The notes under the pieces were generated by a model. The model saw only the letters and a program-made list of their open reading frames with translations. It searched no databases and had not been told where the DNA came from. 64,000 bases of DNA from Nitrospirota bacterium (GTDB lineage Bacteria; Nitrospirota; JACRHJ01). Below, in pieces: positions 45,228 to 53,654 of the stretch. The stretch spans positions 1-64,000 of the forward strand of contig JACRHJ010000034.1 in NCBI GenBank assembly GCA_016212105.1, read 5' to 3'. Made by a program: the position numbers and the translations under genes. How positions within the stretch are numbered: the stretch's first letter is position 1; each line of letters starts with the position of its first letter.

Positions 45228-45818
45228 ATGCCTAAGCTTACCGACATAGTGAAACGGGAAGTCGACAAGATCAAAGAGATACTCTACTCGGACAAGGTCA
45301 CGATCGTCGGGAAGACCATCGCGCTCAAGGAGCTTGGCAGGAAGATCGCCGAGGAGCTATATACCGCCCAGTACAACTCGCTCGACGAGTTCTACGCGGA
45401 CTACGACAGGGGCGCGGACCCTATGCAGGCGCTCGAGGGCAGGGGCACCCGGAAGGGCGACCTCGTGATTCTCGACGACTGCCCGGTCGCCGGGCTGCAC
45501 GACTCCGCCATAGACCTGTTCAAGGAGGGCGGCGCCTTCCCGCCGGAGTGGGACGCGATAGTCGAGGAGTACAAGCAGGTGTTCAAGAACGAGGCCATCC
45601 TGCACCCGCTCTGCATAGTTCACCAGAGGATAAGGGAGGAACTGGCCAAGAAGATACCCAAGGGTACCAGCTACGTACACGCTACCGAGGTCGCCTGCCG
45701 CTCCATGAAGACCGGCAAGATAGTCATGTCCGACTGGGGCATGCAGCTCTCCGGAGAGGCGAAGGAAGAGATAGAGAAGCTGATAGACAAGAAGGCGTGC
45801 ATATACTATATCGCGTGA
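45228..45818 (+). CDS. Hypothetical protein with conserved-looking Cys/His residues
   Basis: 196 residues, soluble, strong ribosome site (GGGGAGA) before ATG 45228. It has an N-terminal helix-rich region (IVKREVDKIKEIL), then DDCPVAGLH, LHPLCIVHQRIREE and ATEVACRSMKTGKIVMSD, giving three cysteines and several histidines that could bind a metal or cofactor. I do not recognise the family. It lies downstream of the DUF4388 gene with 117 bp between. Confidence 0.62.
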   Translation: MPKLTDIVKREVDKIKEILYSDKVTIVGKTIALKELGRKIAEELYTAQYNSLDEFYADYDRGADPMQALEGRGTRKGDLVILDDCPVAGLHDSAIDLFKEGGAFPPEWDAIVEEYKQVFKNEAILHPLCIVHQRIREELAKKIPKGTSYVHATEVACRSMKTGKIVMSDWGMQLSGEAKEEIEKLIDKKACIYYIA

Positions 45819-46136
45819 GGGCAGGCGCATCATTGGTTGTCGTCCCGACCGAAGTGGAGGGACCTGCTGTTGGCCTTCAAGGCATTGGCAGATTCCTCGG
45901 CTTCGCTCGGAATGACAGTCACGGGCTGCAATGCCGGTCAGGCGACGTAGCCACAACCTCTGCATGCAAGAAACTTCCTGGATTCCCGCCTTCGCGGGAA
46001 TGACGGTCGATGCAGGAGGTTGCCGCGCCGCTTCGCTCCCCGCAAAGACGGCGGCCCATTGCGCTTGTCCGGTCCGCGCCGCTTCCGGGGATGTATCCAT
46101 TTCCCCGCCCTAAATTCCCGCCTATAACAAATATGC
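45819..46136. repeat. Intergenic stretch with palindromic repeats
   Basis: The 407-bp gap to the response regulator holds a diverged inverted pair (about 45838-45919) whose right half ends GGCTTCGCTCGGAATGAC, a GATTCCCGCCTTCGCGGGAA copy (about 45981-46000) and a GC-rich stretch with short inverted arms to about 46110. No ORF with coding character is seen. Confidence 0.75.
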
Positions 46137-46165
46137 TTGATTTTATTCGTGATTTGTAATATATA
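46137..46165 (+). promoter_or_regulatory. Probable promoter of the response-regulator gene
   Basis: TTGATT at 46137-46142 and TATATA at 46160-46165 with a 17-bp spacer, in a locally AT-rich stretch about 60 bp ahead of the gene. Confidence 0.45.
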
Positions 46166-46225
46166 TATACTAATTGCCCGAGAGGTACGCGGGCCGGTAT
46201 GCGCATACCGAAACTTAGGAGGAAA

Positions 46226-47440
46226 ATGATGGCCCACAAGCTTCTTTTGGCGGACGACAGCATTACCATCCAGAAGGTGGTGGAGCTTACACTTTCGGAG
46301 GAGGACTTCGACGTCACCGCGGTAGGCGACGGCGAGGCCGCCCTCGAAGCCGCCAGGACGCTCATCCCGGACATCATCCTCGCGGACGTCTTCATGCCCA
46401 AGATGGACGGCTACGAGCTGTGCGGCAAGGTCAGGCAGGACCCGGCCCTCAGGGGCATACCGGTCGTCCTGCTTGCCGGCACATTTGAGAACTTCGACGA
46501 GACGAGGGCGGCGCAGGTAGGGGCCTCGGGCCACCTTACCAAGCCGTTCGAGTCTGGCGAGCTTATATCCAAGGTCAAGAGGCTTGTGGACCAGAGAGGC
46601 TCCGTGGCGGGGGTGGCCCCGGCCGTGGCCATGCCCGCCGCCGCGACGGCAGCCGCCGCGTTCGACGAGCCGTTCGGCGACGTGGCCCTCGCGGAAGAGG
46701 TCGAGGAGGCCGCTGCCGTGGACGACGCGGACGACCTCTGGAGCGTTGTGGACATGGGCAGCCCGGGCCAGCCGCTCGCCGGCGCCACCGCCGCGATAAG
46801 CGAGGACGACCTCTGGAAGAGGGCGAACATCCTGGGTGACAGCGGAGAGACCGCGGCCTTCCCCAAGGAGGACGACAGCCTCTGGGCCACCGCCGCACCG
46901 GTCGCTGAGCCTGAGATGGAACTGGCCGGCGAGATGGTCGAGGACGAGATGATGGCGGCCGAGATGGAGGACGACTTCCCCGAGGCGGCGCTCGACGATA
47001 CCCCCGCCTCCGACAGGACGGCGGTGCTCGACATGGACAGCCTCAACCTCTCGGCGTACGGGCGTCCTGCCCCGCAGCCGGAACCGGAGCCCGTGGAACT
47101 CGCCGAGGTATCCGGGCCGTCCGAGTTCATGGCCTTCGACGGGCTCCACCAGGCTACCGCCGCGGAGGAGCACACGCAGCGCCCGCAGCCGGCATACGCG
47201 CCGCAGCCCGCGGCCGCGCAGGCGCGCCCAGTGGCGTCCGCGGGCCCGGCTTTGTCTCCGGAGATGATAAGGGAAGAGGTGGCCAGGGCGGTCGGCGACC
47301 TCCTCGACAGGAAGATAAAAGAGGCGCTCGCCGGCCTCAGCTCAGAGATGATAGAGAAGGTCGTCTGGGAGGTCGTGCCCGACCTCGCGGAAGAGATACT
47401 GGTAAAGGAGATAGACAGGCTCAAGGCCGGGACGAGTTAG
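46226..47440 (+). CDS. Response regulator with long acidic C-terminal extension
   Basis: About 404 residues. An N-terminal CheY-like receiver domain has the acidic pair (LLADDS), the phospho-acceptor Asp in ILADVFMPKMDGYEL, the Thr/Ala-region VVLLAGT and the lysine in LTKPFESG. After it comes a long low-complexity segment with three D-D-x-L-W motifs (DDADDLWS, EDDLWKR, EDDSLWA) and a C-terminal helical domain (ALAGLSSEMIEKVVWEVVPDL). Similar architectures occur in deltaproteobacterial motility regulators. AGGAGG precedes two adjacent ATGs (46226, 46229). No histidine kinase nearby. Confidence 0.85.
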   Translation: MMAHKLLLADDSITIQKVVELTLSEEDFDVTAVGDGEAALEAARTLIPDIILADVFMPKMDGYELCGKVRQDPALRGIPVVLLAGTFENFDETRAAQVGASGHLTKPFESGELISKVKRLVDQRGSVAGVAPAVAMPAAATAAAAFDEPFGDVALAEEVEEAAAVDDADDLWSVVDMGSPGQPLAGATAAISEDDLWKRANILGDSGETAAFPKEDDSLWATAAPVAEPEMELAGEMVEDEMMAAEMEDDFPEAALDDTPASDRTAVLDMDSLNLSAYGRPAPQPEPEPVELAEVSGPSEFMAFDGLHQATAAEEHTQRPQPAYAPQPAAAQARPVASAGPALSPEMIREEVARAVGDLLDRKIKEALAGLSSEMIEKVVWEVVPDLAEEILVKEIDRLKAGTS

Positions 47441-47538
47441 ACAGCCCCGGCTTCGTGGTATTTACGCAAGTGTGAGCGAGACCTCCCCCACGGTCGTGAC
47501 GCGACTTTTTTCACACCAAGTAACGACAGAACCACGCC

Positions 47539-49194
47539 ATGAAACTGCCCGAAATCGACAGAGTCCTAAGCAGTGCCAGGGCCGAGGCGGCGTTCGTCCT
47601 GGCCGCCTGCGTCCTTGCCGCGCTGTACCGTGGCGCAGGCGTCATGTCAGTACTCCTGGGCGGCATCCCGCCAATCAGCCACATCAGCTACGACGGCGTC
47701 TACTACGCCCAGATAGCGAGGAACATCCTCGCGGGTGACGGCCTCGGATGGGAGGCGATGATATTTCCGGCGCTCCAGCCGGTGTTCATTGCCGCCATAG
47801 CATACGTCACGGGGATAGACAACCTCGCGTTTCTCTCCGGATACGTCTCGCAGGTCGCAGGCATCGCGCTCCTCGTACCCGTATACCTGCTCGTGCGGGA
47901 CCTGCTCGGGAAGAGTGCCGCCGTGGCGGCCGTCTTCGTGATAATACCATACCCGCACCTGGTCGCCATATCCTCGGCGGACACCGTCGAGTCGCTGTAC
48001 GCCTTCTTCGTGTTCCTCTCGATATACCTCGGGTACCGCGCCCTCTCCGGAGCGCCGCCCGTCTGGCTCGCGTTCACAGGCATCAGCCTCGGCCTTACGT
48101 ACCTCGCCCGTCCGGAGGGGCTCATCGTCTTCGCCGGGTTCCTCCCCATCGCGGCCTGGAGGCTTTACGAGGCCGGAGGGCGCGGCCTCGCGCTGCGCGG
48201 GCTCGGCATCATCGCCGCCGCGTTCTTCGTGGTCTCGCTTCCATACATGGTCTTCCTCACCAAGAGCTATAAAAGGGTGGTCCTCAGCCCCAAGCTACCC
48301 TACGAGTCCGTGGTCATGAAGAGCAAGGTCTTCGGCGAGGACATGAGCTTCCGCGACGTGGAGGGCCTGACAGCGAAGGGCGAGATAGTCTGGCGCGAGA
48401 AGGGCGGGGCGGGCCTGGTCCTCGGGTACTTCCGCGAAAACCCGGCGAGGTTCGTCCGGTCTTACCTGGGCAACCTCGTCAGCGAGCTGCCGTGGAACGT
48501 CGGTAACAGCAGCCACCTCGAAGGCTACCCGATAGTCTACCCGGTCTACATCTGGCTCCTTGCCATGGCGGGCTTCGCCTTCCTCGTGCTCCCGCCCGGC
48601 AGGAGGTGGGCCGCGCTCCTGCTGCTCGCCCCGTTCGCCAACCTCTTCGTCTACCCGGTGTTCACGAAGGGCTTCTGGATATACCACGCCCCGTACGTCC
48701 CGGCGCTGGTTACGTTCGCGGCCGGCGGCGTCCTGCTCCTGTCCAGGGAGACCGAAAGGCTCACCGGCAGGGCGGTCCCGCTTCTGCTCGTCCTGGTGCT
48801 GACATGGGGCGGCTACTCCGCCTACATCAGGTACAGCTGCAGCCCGCAGCAGGTGGAGGCGGTGAACTTCAAGTCGGTCATCTCCGAGGAGTCCAAGAAG
48901 GTCGGACGGTGGGCGCGCGTGAACATCGGCACGGACGTGACGTACATGACGACCTGGAGCAGGCTGGTCTACTACCTGGGCGGAAGATGGGTCTCCATCC
49001 CGATGGACGACCACAAGCGTGTCGTGTCCTACGGCATCAAGAACCATGCCGACTATATCGTCGAGGAGCTTGTCGGAGACGCCGCGATTGCCGGCCCGGA
49101 GTACACCGACGTGCCGTCGCTCGAGCATTACTTCACGTACCAGTCGCCGGACGCCCCGTACGCGGTCGTGTTCTGGAAGATAAAAAACAGGTAG
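47539..49194 (+). CDS. GT39-type (ArnT/PMT-like) membrane glycosyltransferase
   Basis: 551 residues with about ten membrane segments. An N-terminal periplasmic loop holds the D-G-x-Y-Y-A-Q-I-A-R motif (DGVYYAQIARN), with the catalytic acidic residue typical of GT-C enzymes of the PMT/ArnT family; it would transfer a sugar from a polyprenyl-phosphate donor. A soluble C-terminal domain follows. The next gene makes a polyprenyl-phosphate sugar precursor, so the two may act in one envelope pathway. Confidence 0.83.
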   Translation: MKLPEIDRVLSSARAEAAFVLAACVLAALYRGAGVMSVLLGGIPPISHISYDGVYYAQIARNILAGDGLGWEAMIFPALQPVFIAAIAYVTGIDNLAFLSGYVSQVAGIALLVPVYLLVRDLLGKSAAVAAVFVIIPYPHLVAISSADTVESLYAFFVFLSIYLGYRALSGAPPVWLAFTGISLGLTYLARPEGLIVFAGFLPIAAWRLYEAGGRGLALRGLGIIAAAFFVVSLPYMVFLTKSYKRVVLSPKLPYESVVMKSKVFGEDMSFRDVEGLTAKGEIVWREKGGAGLVLGYFRENPARFVRSYLGNLVSELPWNVGNSSHLEGYPIVYPVYIWLLAMAGFAFLVLPPGRRWAALLLLAPFANLFVYPVFTKGFWIYHAPYVPALVTFAAGGVLLLSRETERLTGRAVPLLLVLVLTWGGYSAYIRYSCSPQQVEAVNFKSVISEESKKVGRWARVNIGTDVTYMTTWSRLVYYLGGRWVSIPMDDHKRVVSYGIKNHADYIVEELVGDAAIAGPEYTDVPSLEHYFTYQSPDAPYAVVFWKIKNR

Positions 49195-49259
49195 CCGCCC
49201 ATCATAACGCTTGAAGGGCGGCAATACGGCCGCGTCCCGCAAGAGGCATACGCACCCAG

Positions 49260-50183
49260 GTGAGGCTCGTCAAAGACATACTGGCCATGATGAGGCCCCA
49301 CCAGTGGATAAAGAACCTCTTTGTCTTCCCGGCCCTCATATTCTCGAAAAACCTCTTCCACCCGTACTACCTCGCCGAAAGCCTATCCGCGTTCGCCCTG
49401 TTCTGCGCGGCATCGGGCTCCATATACATCTTCAACGACATCATGGACGTCGAGGAGGACAGGCACCATCCGGTCAAGAGACAGAGGCCGCTCGCGGCCG
49501 GAAGGGTGTCGTCCCGGGCAGCGTGGACCGCGTCCTGCCTGATTGCGGCGGCCAGCCTCGCCCTCTCGTTCGTCCTCGGCACCGGGTTCGGGGCGATACT
49601 CCTCGTGTACATCGTCATGAACCTGGGCTACTCGATGGGGCTGAAGAGGGTCGTCATCGTGGACGTGCTGATAGTCGCGCTCGGGTTCGTCATGAGGGCG
49701 GCGGCGGGCGGAGTCGTCCTGTCGGTCGAGGTCTCGCCCTGGCTCCTCGCGTGCACGATACTGATCGCGCTCTTCCTGGTGCTTGCCAAGAGGCGGCACG
49801 AGCTGACGCTGATGGACGACCGCGCCAACATGCTGCTCGAACTCTCCATAGCGTCGGACGACGGCGACAGGGCGGTCAGGTACAGGAAGAGCCTCGAAGA
49901 CTATAGCCCGTACTTCCTCGACCAGATGATCGCGGTCACGACCGCGTCCACGCTCATGTGTTACATCTTGTATACGCTTTCCGAGGATGCTATAATCAAG
50001 TTCGGCAGCCACAACCTCGTATACACGGTGCCGTTCGTCATATACGGTATATTCCGGTACCTGTACATCATACACCGGAAGAGGGAGGGCGGCAGCCCGA
50101 CGCGGGACCTCGCGGGCGACGCGCCGCTCATCGTGGACGTGCTCCTGTGGGGCGCGTCGGTCGTCGCCGTGCTGTATATTTAA
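49260..50183 (+). CDS. Polyprenyl-phosphate phosphoribosyltransferase (UbiA family)
   Basis: 307 residues, GTG start. UbiA-superfamily fold with about nine membrane helices. RPHQWIKNLFVFPALIFS, the first Asp-rich motif NDIMDVEEDRHHPVKRQRPLAAG and GFVMRAAAGG match decaprenyl-phosphate phosphoribosyltransferase (DPPR synthase), which makes decaprenyl-phosphoryl-5-phosphoribose for arabinose donors. The partner epimerase (DprE1/DprE2) is absent here. The upstream GT-C enzyme might use a lipid-linked pentose donor. Confidence 0.85.
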   Translation: MRLVKDILAMMRPHQWIKNLFVFPALIFSKNLFHPYYLAESLSAFALFCAASGSIYIFNDIMDVEEDRHHPVKRQRPLAAGRVSSRAAWTASCLIAAASLALSFVLGTGFGAILLVYIVMNLGYSMGLKRVVIVDVLIVALGFVMRAAAGGVVLSVEVSPWLLACTILIALFLVLAKRRHELTLMDDRANMLLELSIASDDGDRAVRYRKSLEDYSPYFLDQMIAVTTASTLMCYILYTLSEDAIIKFGSHNLVYTVPFVIYGIFRYLYIIHRKREGGSPTRDLAGDAPLIVDVLLWGASVVAVLYI

Positions 50184-50202
50184 CATGCAACCAAAGCCAC
50201 TG

Positions 50203-50266
50203 GATTCCCGCTTTCGCGGGAATGACATTAATTGCTTGTCGTCCCCGTGAAAACGGGGACCCGGCG
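50203..50266. repeat. CCCGCTTTCGCGGG / CCCCGTGAAAACGGGG repeat
   Basis: GATTCCCGCTTTCGCGGGAA (50205-50224) and an inverted second arm GTCGTCCCCGTGAAAACGGG (50239-50258) make an inverted pair between the UbiA-family and DUF362 genes. Confidence 0.8.
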
Positions 50267-50310
50267 ACTTATTAGTAATTTGCCGCATAGGATAATTATT
50301 GGAGGGTAAC

Positions 50311-51396
50311 TTGGCAAAGTCAGTCGTCGCTGTGCTCAAGACAAGGCCCGAGACCGTGCTGGAGGACTACGGCCGCCTGATGCGGATGGCCGGGTACCAG
50401 GACGTCATCAAGAAAGACCGCGACACCGCGCTCAAGATTAACATATCGTGGCACGTCTTCTACCCCGCATGCTCGACCACGCCCTGGCAGCTGGACGGCG
50501 TCATAAAGACGATGCTTGAGGACGGATACGACAGAGACCTCATACACGGCTGCCACAACCGGACCGTGGTCGTATCGGCCAAGCGCGGCGAGGTCTTGAA
50601 CAAGCACAAGCCGGTGATAGAAGCGCACGGCCTCAGGAACGTCCACCTCTACGAGGACGAGGAGTGGATAACATACGTCCCCAAGGGCAGGATGCTCGTC
50701 CTGAACGAGATATACCCCGAAGGCATACAGATTCCCAGGAGGTTCATCGGCGAGAACATCATACACCTGCCGACGATGAAGACCCACGTCTTCACGACGA
50801 TGACCGGCGCGATGAAGAACGCCTTCGGCGGGCTGCTCCACGAGAAGCGGCACTTCACGCACTCGGTCATTCACGAGACGCTGGTGGACCTGCTCACCAT
50901 CCAGAAGGAGATACACCCCGGCGTCTTCGCGGTGATGGACGGCACCTTCGCGGGCGACGGCCCTGGGCCGCGCTGCATGGTCCCGCACGTCAAGGACTAC
51001 ATCATCGCCTCCGCCGACCAGGTGGCGATAGACGCGGTCTCGGCGAAGATGATGGGCTTCGACCCGATGTCGCTCCCGTTCATCAGGCTCGCGCACGAGG
51101 CGGGGCTCGGCTGCGGCGAGCTGAAGGACATAGAGATAAAGGGCGAGGACATCTCGGAGGTCAACTGGCATTTTTCGAAGGGGCAGAACACCTTCGCCTC
51201 GAAGGGCCAGAAGATGATATACTGGGGGCCGCTCAAGCCCTTGGAGAAACTCCTGCTCAGGACGTTCATAGCCCCCTGGTCGTACGTCGCCTCCATAGGC
51301 TACCACGACTGGTACTGGTACCCGCTGATAGGGAAGCACCGCGTTCGTCAGGCGCTGTACGGCACGAAATGGGGCGAGCTTTTCCGGAAATACTGA
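50311..51396 (+). CDS. DUF362 domain protein
   Basis: 361 residues beginning at TTG 50311, behind GGAGGG. The DUF362 core is visible as LKINISWH, IIHLPTMKTHVFTTMTGAMKNAFGGL and MDGTFAGDGPGPR, followed by ADQVAIDAVSAKMMGFDP. Family members often carry or resemble ferredoxin-linked proteins, but no CxxCxxC cluster is seen here. Function unknown. Confidence 0.83.
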   Translation: MAKSVVAVLKTRPETVLEDYGRLMRMAGYQDVIKKDRDTALKINISWHVFYPACSTTPWQLDGVIKTMLEDGYDRDLIHGCHNRTVVVSAKRGEVLNKHKPVIEAHGLRNVHLYEDEEWITYVPKGRMLVLNEIYPEGIQIPRRFIGENIIHLPTMKTHVFTTMTGAMKNAFGGLLHEKRHFTHSVIHETLVDLLTIQKEIHPGVFAVMDGTFAGDGPGPRCMVPHVKDYIIASADQVAIDAVSAKMMGFDPMSLPFIRLAHEAGLGCGELKDIEIKGEDISEVNWHFSKGQNTFASKGQKMIYWGPLKPLEKLLLRTFIAPWSYVASIGYHDWYWYPLIGKHRVRQALYGTKWGELFRKY

Positions 51397-51419
51397 ACCT
51401 GTCATAGAAAGGCCTCGAC

Positions 51420-51863
51420 ATGAACTGGACCCTGTCCAACAAGCTTATACCCGGCGAGGAGGTAGTCGACCAGCCGGACGAGAACGGCGGCTTCGGGATG
51501 AAGGCGGTCTACACGCCCGTGCTAACGAACCGCCGCGTCATATTCAAGTTCAACAGCCTGTCCACCGGGCTCGTCCAGTCGTTCTACTACGACGAGATTA
51601 CCGACGCCCGCCCCACCAGCAGGCTTCTGGTCAAGTACCTCAAGCTGACCGCGCGCGGCAGGGAGCACGTGCTCCACGTATACGAGCCGGACTCATGGGC
51701 GTGGAAGATAATGGAGTACAAGGAGCAGTTCGGTGGAGGCGCATCGGATAAGGCCGCGAAGCCGTCCGCCGCGGACCTGCTCGTGATGCTCAGCACGCTG
51801 AAGGACAACGGGCTCCTGACGGACGCGGAGTTCGAGGAGAAGCGCGGGAGGCTAAACAGATAA
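51420..51863 (+). CDS. PH-like protein with C-terminal SHOCT domain
   Basis: 147 residues. The N-terminal about 100 residues resemble a bacterial PH-like fold (LIPGEEVV, TPVLTNRRVIFKF, YYDEITDARP). The C-terminus is a SHOCT motif (LLVMLSTLKDNGLLTDAEFEEKRGRL, residues about 119-145), a short helical pair frequently found at the end of membrane- or nucleic-acid-associated proteins. It is followed ten bases later by an SPFH protein, suggesting joint action. Confidence 0.77.
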   Translation: MNWTLSNKLIPGEEVVDQPDENGGFGMKAVYTPVLTNRRVIFKFNSLSTGLVQSFYYDEITDARPTSRLLVKYLKLTARGREHVLHVYEPDSWAWKIMEYKEQFGGGASDKAAKPSAADLLVMLSTLKDNGLLTDAEFEEKRGRLNR

Positions 51864-51873
51864 GGAGGCGCGC

Positions 51874-53034
51874 ATGCCGCAGTACCTTGAGGTAGTACAG
51901 TTCATAGACACCACCGGCGAGGAGATGGTCCACCGTGTGCCGGAGTCCGGCTCAGGGGACCTCAAGTACGGCGCGCAGTGCATCGTGCGCGACACCCAGG
52001 CCGCCGTCTTCTTCAAGGACGGCAAGGGGACGGACGTGCTCGGCCCGGGCCGGCACACCCTCTCCACGAAGAACATACCGGTCCTGACCAAGATACTGAT
52101 GCTCCCCTGGAAATTCGAGAGCATCTTCAAGGCCGAGGTCTACTTCGTAAACCAGAAGGTCTTCACCAACCTCCGCTGGGGCACCCGCGACCCGGTCGTC
52201 TTCAAGGACAGCGAACTGGGCATGGTAAGGCTCCGCGCCTTCGGCATCTACACCCTCCAGATAACGCAGCCGCTCCTGTTCGTGAACACCATCGTGGGCA
52301 CGCAGGGCGCAAGCTTCAACGACACCATCAAGGACTACCTCCGGGACGTCATCGTCTCTCGGCTGAACGACCTCATCGGCGAGAGCCTCGACACGATACT
52401 CGACCTGCCCAAGGAGTACGACGAGATAGCGGCCGTGGTCAAGTCGCGCCTCGCCAAGGACTTCTCGACCTACGGAATGGAGCTGAAGGACTTCTATGTC
52501 ACCTCCATCACGCCGACGGAAGAGGTACAGGCGGTGATAGACAACCGCACCCAGATGGGCGCGGTCGGCGACATGGACCGGTTCCTGAAGTTCAAGGCGG
52601 CGCTCGCGCTCGGCAAGGTCGGCGAGGGGCTCGGGGCCGGGGCGGCCTCCGGCGGGTCCGGCGGCATGGGCGAGGGCCTCGGGGCCGGAATGGGCATGGG
52701 CATGGGCGCGGGCATGGGTATGATGCTCCCCGGGATGATATTCAAGACGCTGAACGGCGGCATGGGCACGCCGGAAAAGATAGCAGAAAAAGGCTCGGTG
52801 AACTGCCTGAAATGCCACGGGGAGGTGCTGCTCGACGCGCGTTTCTGCCCGCACTGCGGACACCAGATGGTCGTCTCGAACAAATGCCCGAAATGCGGGA
52901 AGGACCTCCCGCCGGAGGCTAACTTCTGCATGAAGTGCGGGGCCTCGCTCGGCCAGAAGCTCACATGTCCCGGCTGCAAGACGGAACTGCCGCCCGGCAC
53001 GAAGTTCTGCACGGGGTGCGGGGAGAAGATATAG
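51874..53034 (+). CDS. SPFH-domain protein with zinc-ribbon tail
   Basis: 386 residues. An SPFH/band-7-like domain (about 25-245: IVRDTQAAVFFKDGKG, GPGRHTLSTKNIPVL, YGMELKDFYVTSITP) is followed by a glycine/methionine-rich linker and then a C-terminal string of zinc ribbons with CxxC pairs (CLKCHGE, CPHCGH, CPKCGK, CMKCGA, CPGCKT, CTGCGE). There is no transmembrane segment. This type resembles the YdjI/virion-core-like SPFH proteins, of unknown role. The PH-like/SHOCT gene precedes it. Confidence 0.85.
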   Translation: MPQYLEVVQFIDTTGEEMVHRVPESGSGDLKYGAQCIVRDTQAAVFFKDGKGTDVLGPGRHTLSTKNIPVLTKILMLPWKFESIFKAEVYFVNQKVFTNLRWGTRDPVVFKDSELGMVRLRAFGIYTLQITQPLLFVNTIVGTQGASFNDTIKDYLRDVIVSRLNDLIGESLDTILDLPKEYDEIAAVVKSRLAKDFSTYGMELKDFYVTSITPTEEVQAVIDNRTQMGAVGDMDRFLKFKAALALGKVGEGLGAGAASGGSGGMGEGLGAGMGMGMGAGMGMMLPGMIFKTLNGGMGTPEKIAEKGSVNCLKCHGEVLLDARFCPHCGHQMVVSNKCPKCGKDLPPEANFCMKCGASLGQKLTCPGCKTELPPGTKFCTGCGEKI

Positions 53035-53113
53035 CAGGAGTGCGTTCGTTTCTTATTGTTCGAGTGGAAGAAACCACCTTGGAGCATGCATGCGGCCCGT
53101 GTTCCTCAAGTTT

Positions 53114-53462
53114 GTCATTCTGAGCGAAGCGAAGAATTGCCTTTGACTTGACGTATTACGTATACATACTGACGAACGAATACAAAAAGCTCTATACAGG
53201 AGTCACGAACAACATCGTGAGGCGCATGGCGGAGCACAAGAGCGGTCTGGCCAAAGGCTGGGCCGTGAAGTATAAGCTCGACAAGCTCGTTTATGTCGAG
53301 GAAACAGGCGACATAAGAGAGGCGATAACAAGAGAGAAGCAGATAAAAGGATGGCTGAGGGAGAAGAAGAACGCCCTGGTTTCATCGGCTAACCCCGAGT
53401 GGCGGGACTTGACCGGCGACCTTTGGTAGTCAAAGGCAATCCTTCGCTTCGCTCAGGATGAC
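53114..53462. mobile_element. Minimal GIY-YIG element with 35-bp inverted ends
   Basis: The left end (53114-53148) begins GTCATTCTGAGCGAAGCGAA and ends CCTTTGACT; the right end (53428-53462) is its reverse complement with two differences in 35 bases. The ends abut the ORF exactly: the left ends at the first base of the TTG start, the right begins within the TAG stop. The outer part of the ends matches ORF-less inverted pairs at 1061-1141 and 34555-34671 and a solo site at 63725. It lies between the SPFH and zinc-ribbon genes. Confidence 0.72.
53148..53429 (+). CDS. GIY-YIG nuclease (UvrC-N/URI-type)
   Basis: 93 residues starting at TTG 53148. The GIY-YIG catalytic core is evident: YYVYILTN (first strand), LYTGVTNNIVRRMAEHKSG (Tyr, Arg and His/Glu-type residues), then KLVYVEETGDIREAITREKQIKGW with the conserved metal-binding Glu. 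These single-domain proteins (COG2827-like) are common, with unknown roles. No ribosome site of note. It fills the space between inverted repeats, consistent with being the protein of a small mobile element. Confidence 0.88.
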   Translation: MTYYVYILTNEYKKLYTGVTNNIVRRMAEHKSGLAKGWAVKYKLDKLVYVEETGDIREAITREKQIKGWLREKKNALVSSANPEWRDLTGDLW

Positions 53463-53484
53463 ACAGTTATATCCGTGTCTTTTA

Positions 53485-53642
53485 TGGAGGGGCCGGCCCA
53501 CGTGTCGGCCCTTCAAATAATGCGGCTTCAACAAATCTCCCCTCGCCCCTTGCGGGAGAGGGGCCGGGGGTGAGGGTGTTTTTGGCGGTGGGCCATGCCC
53601 ACCCTGCAAATTCCTGGATTCCCGCTTTCGCGGGAATGACGA
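53485..53642. repeat. Three palindromic repeats downstream of the GIY-YIG element
   Basis: GGGGCCGGCCCACGTGTCGG (53489-53508), CCTCGCCCCTTGCGGGAGAGG with a GGGGTGAGGG-type tail (about 53539-53577), and GATTCCCGCTTTCGCGGGAA (53617-53636). Confidence 0.8.
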
Positions 53643-53654
53643 GCAAGGTTGAAA

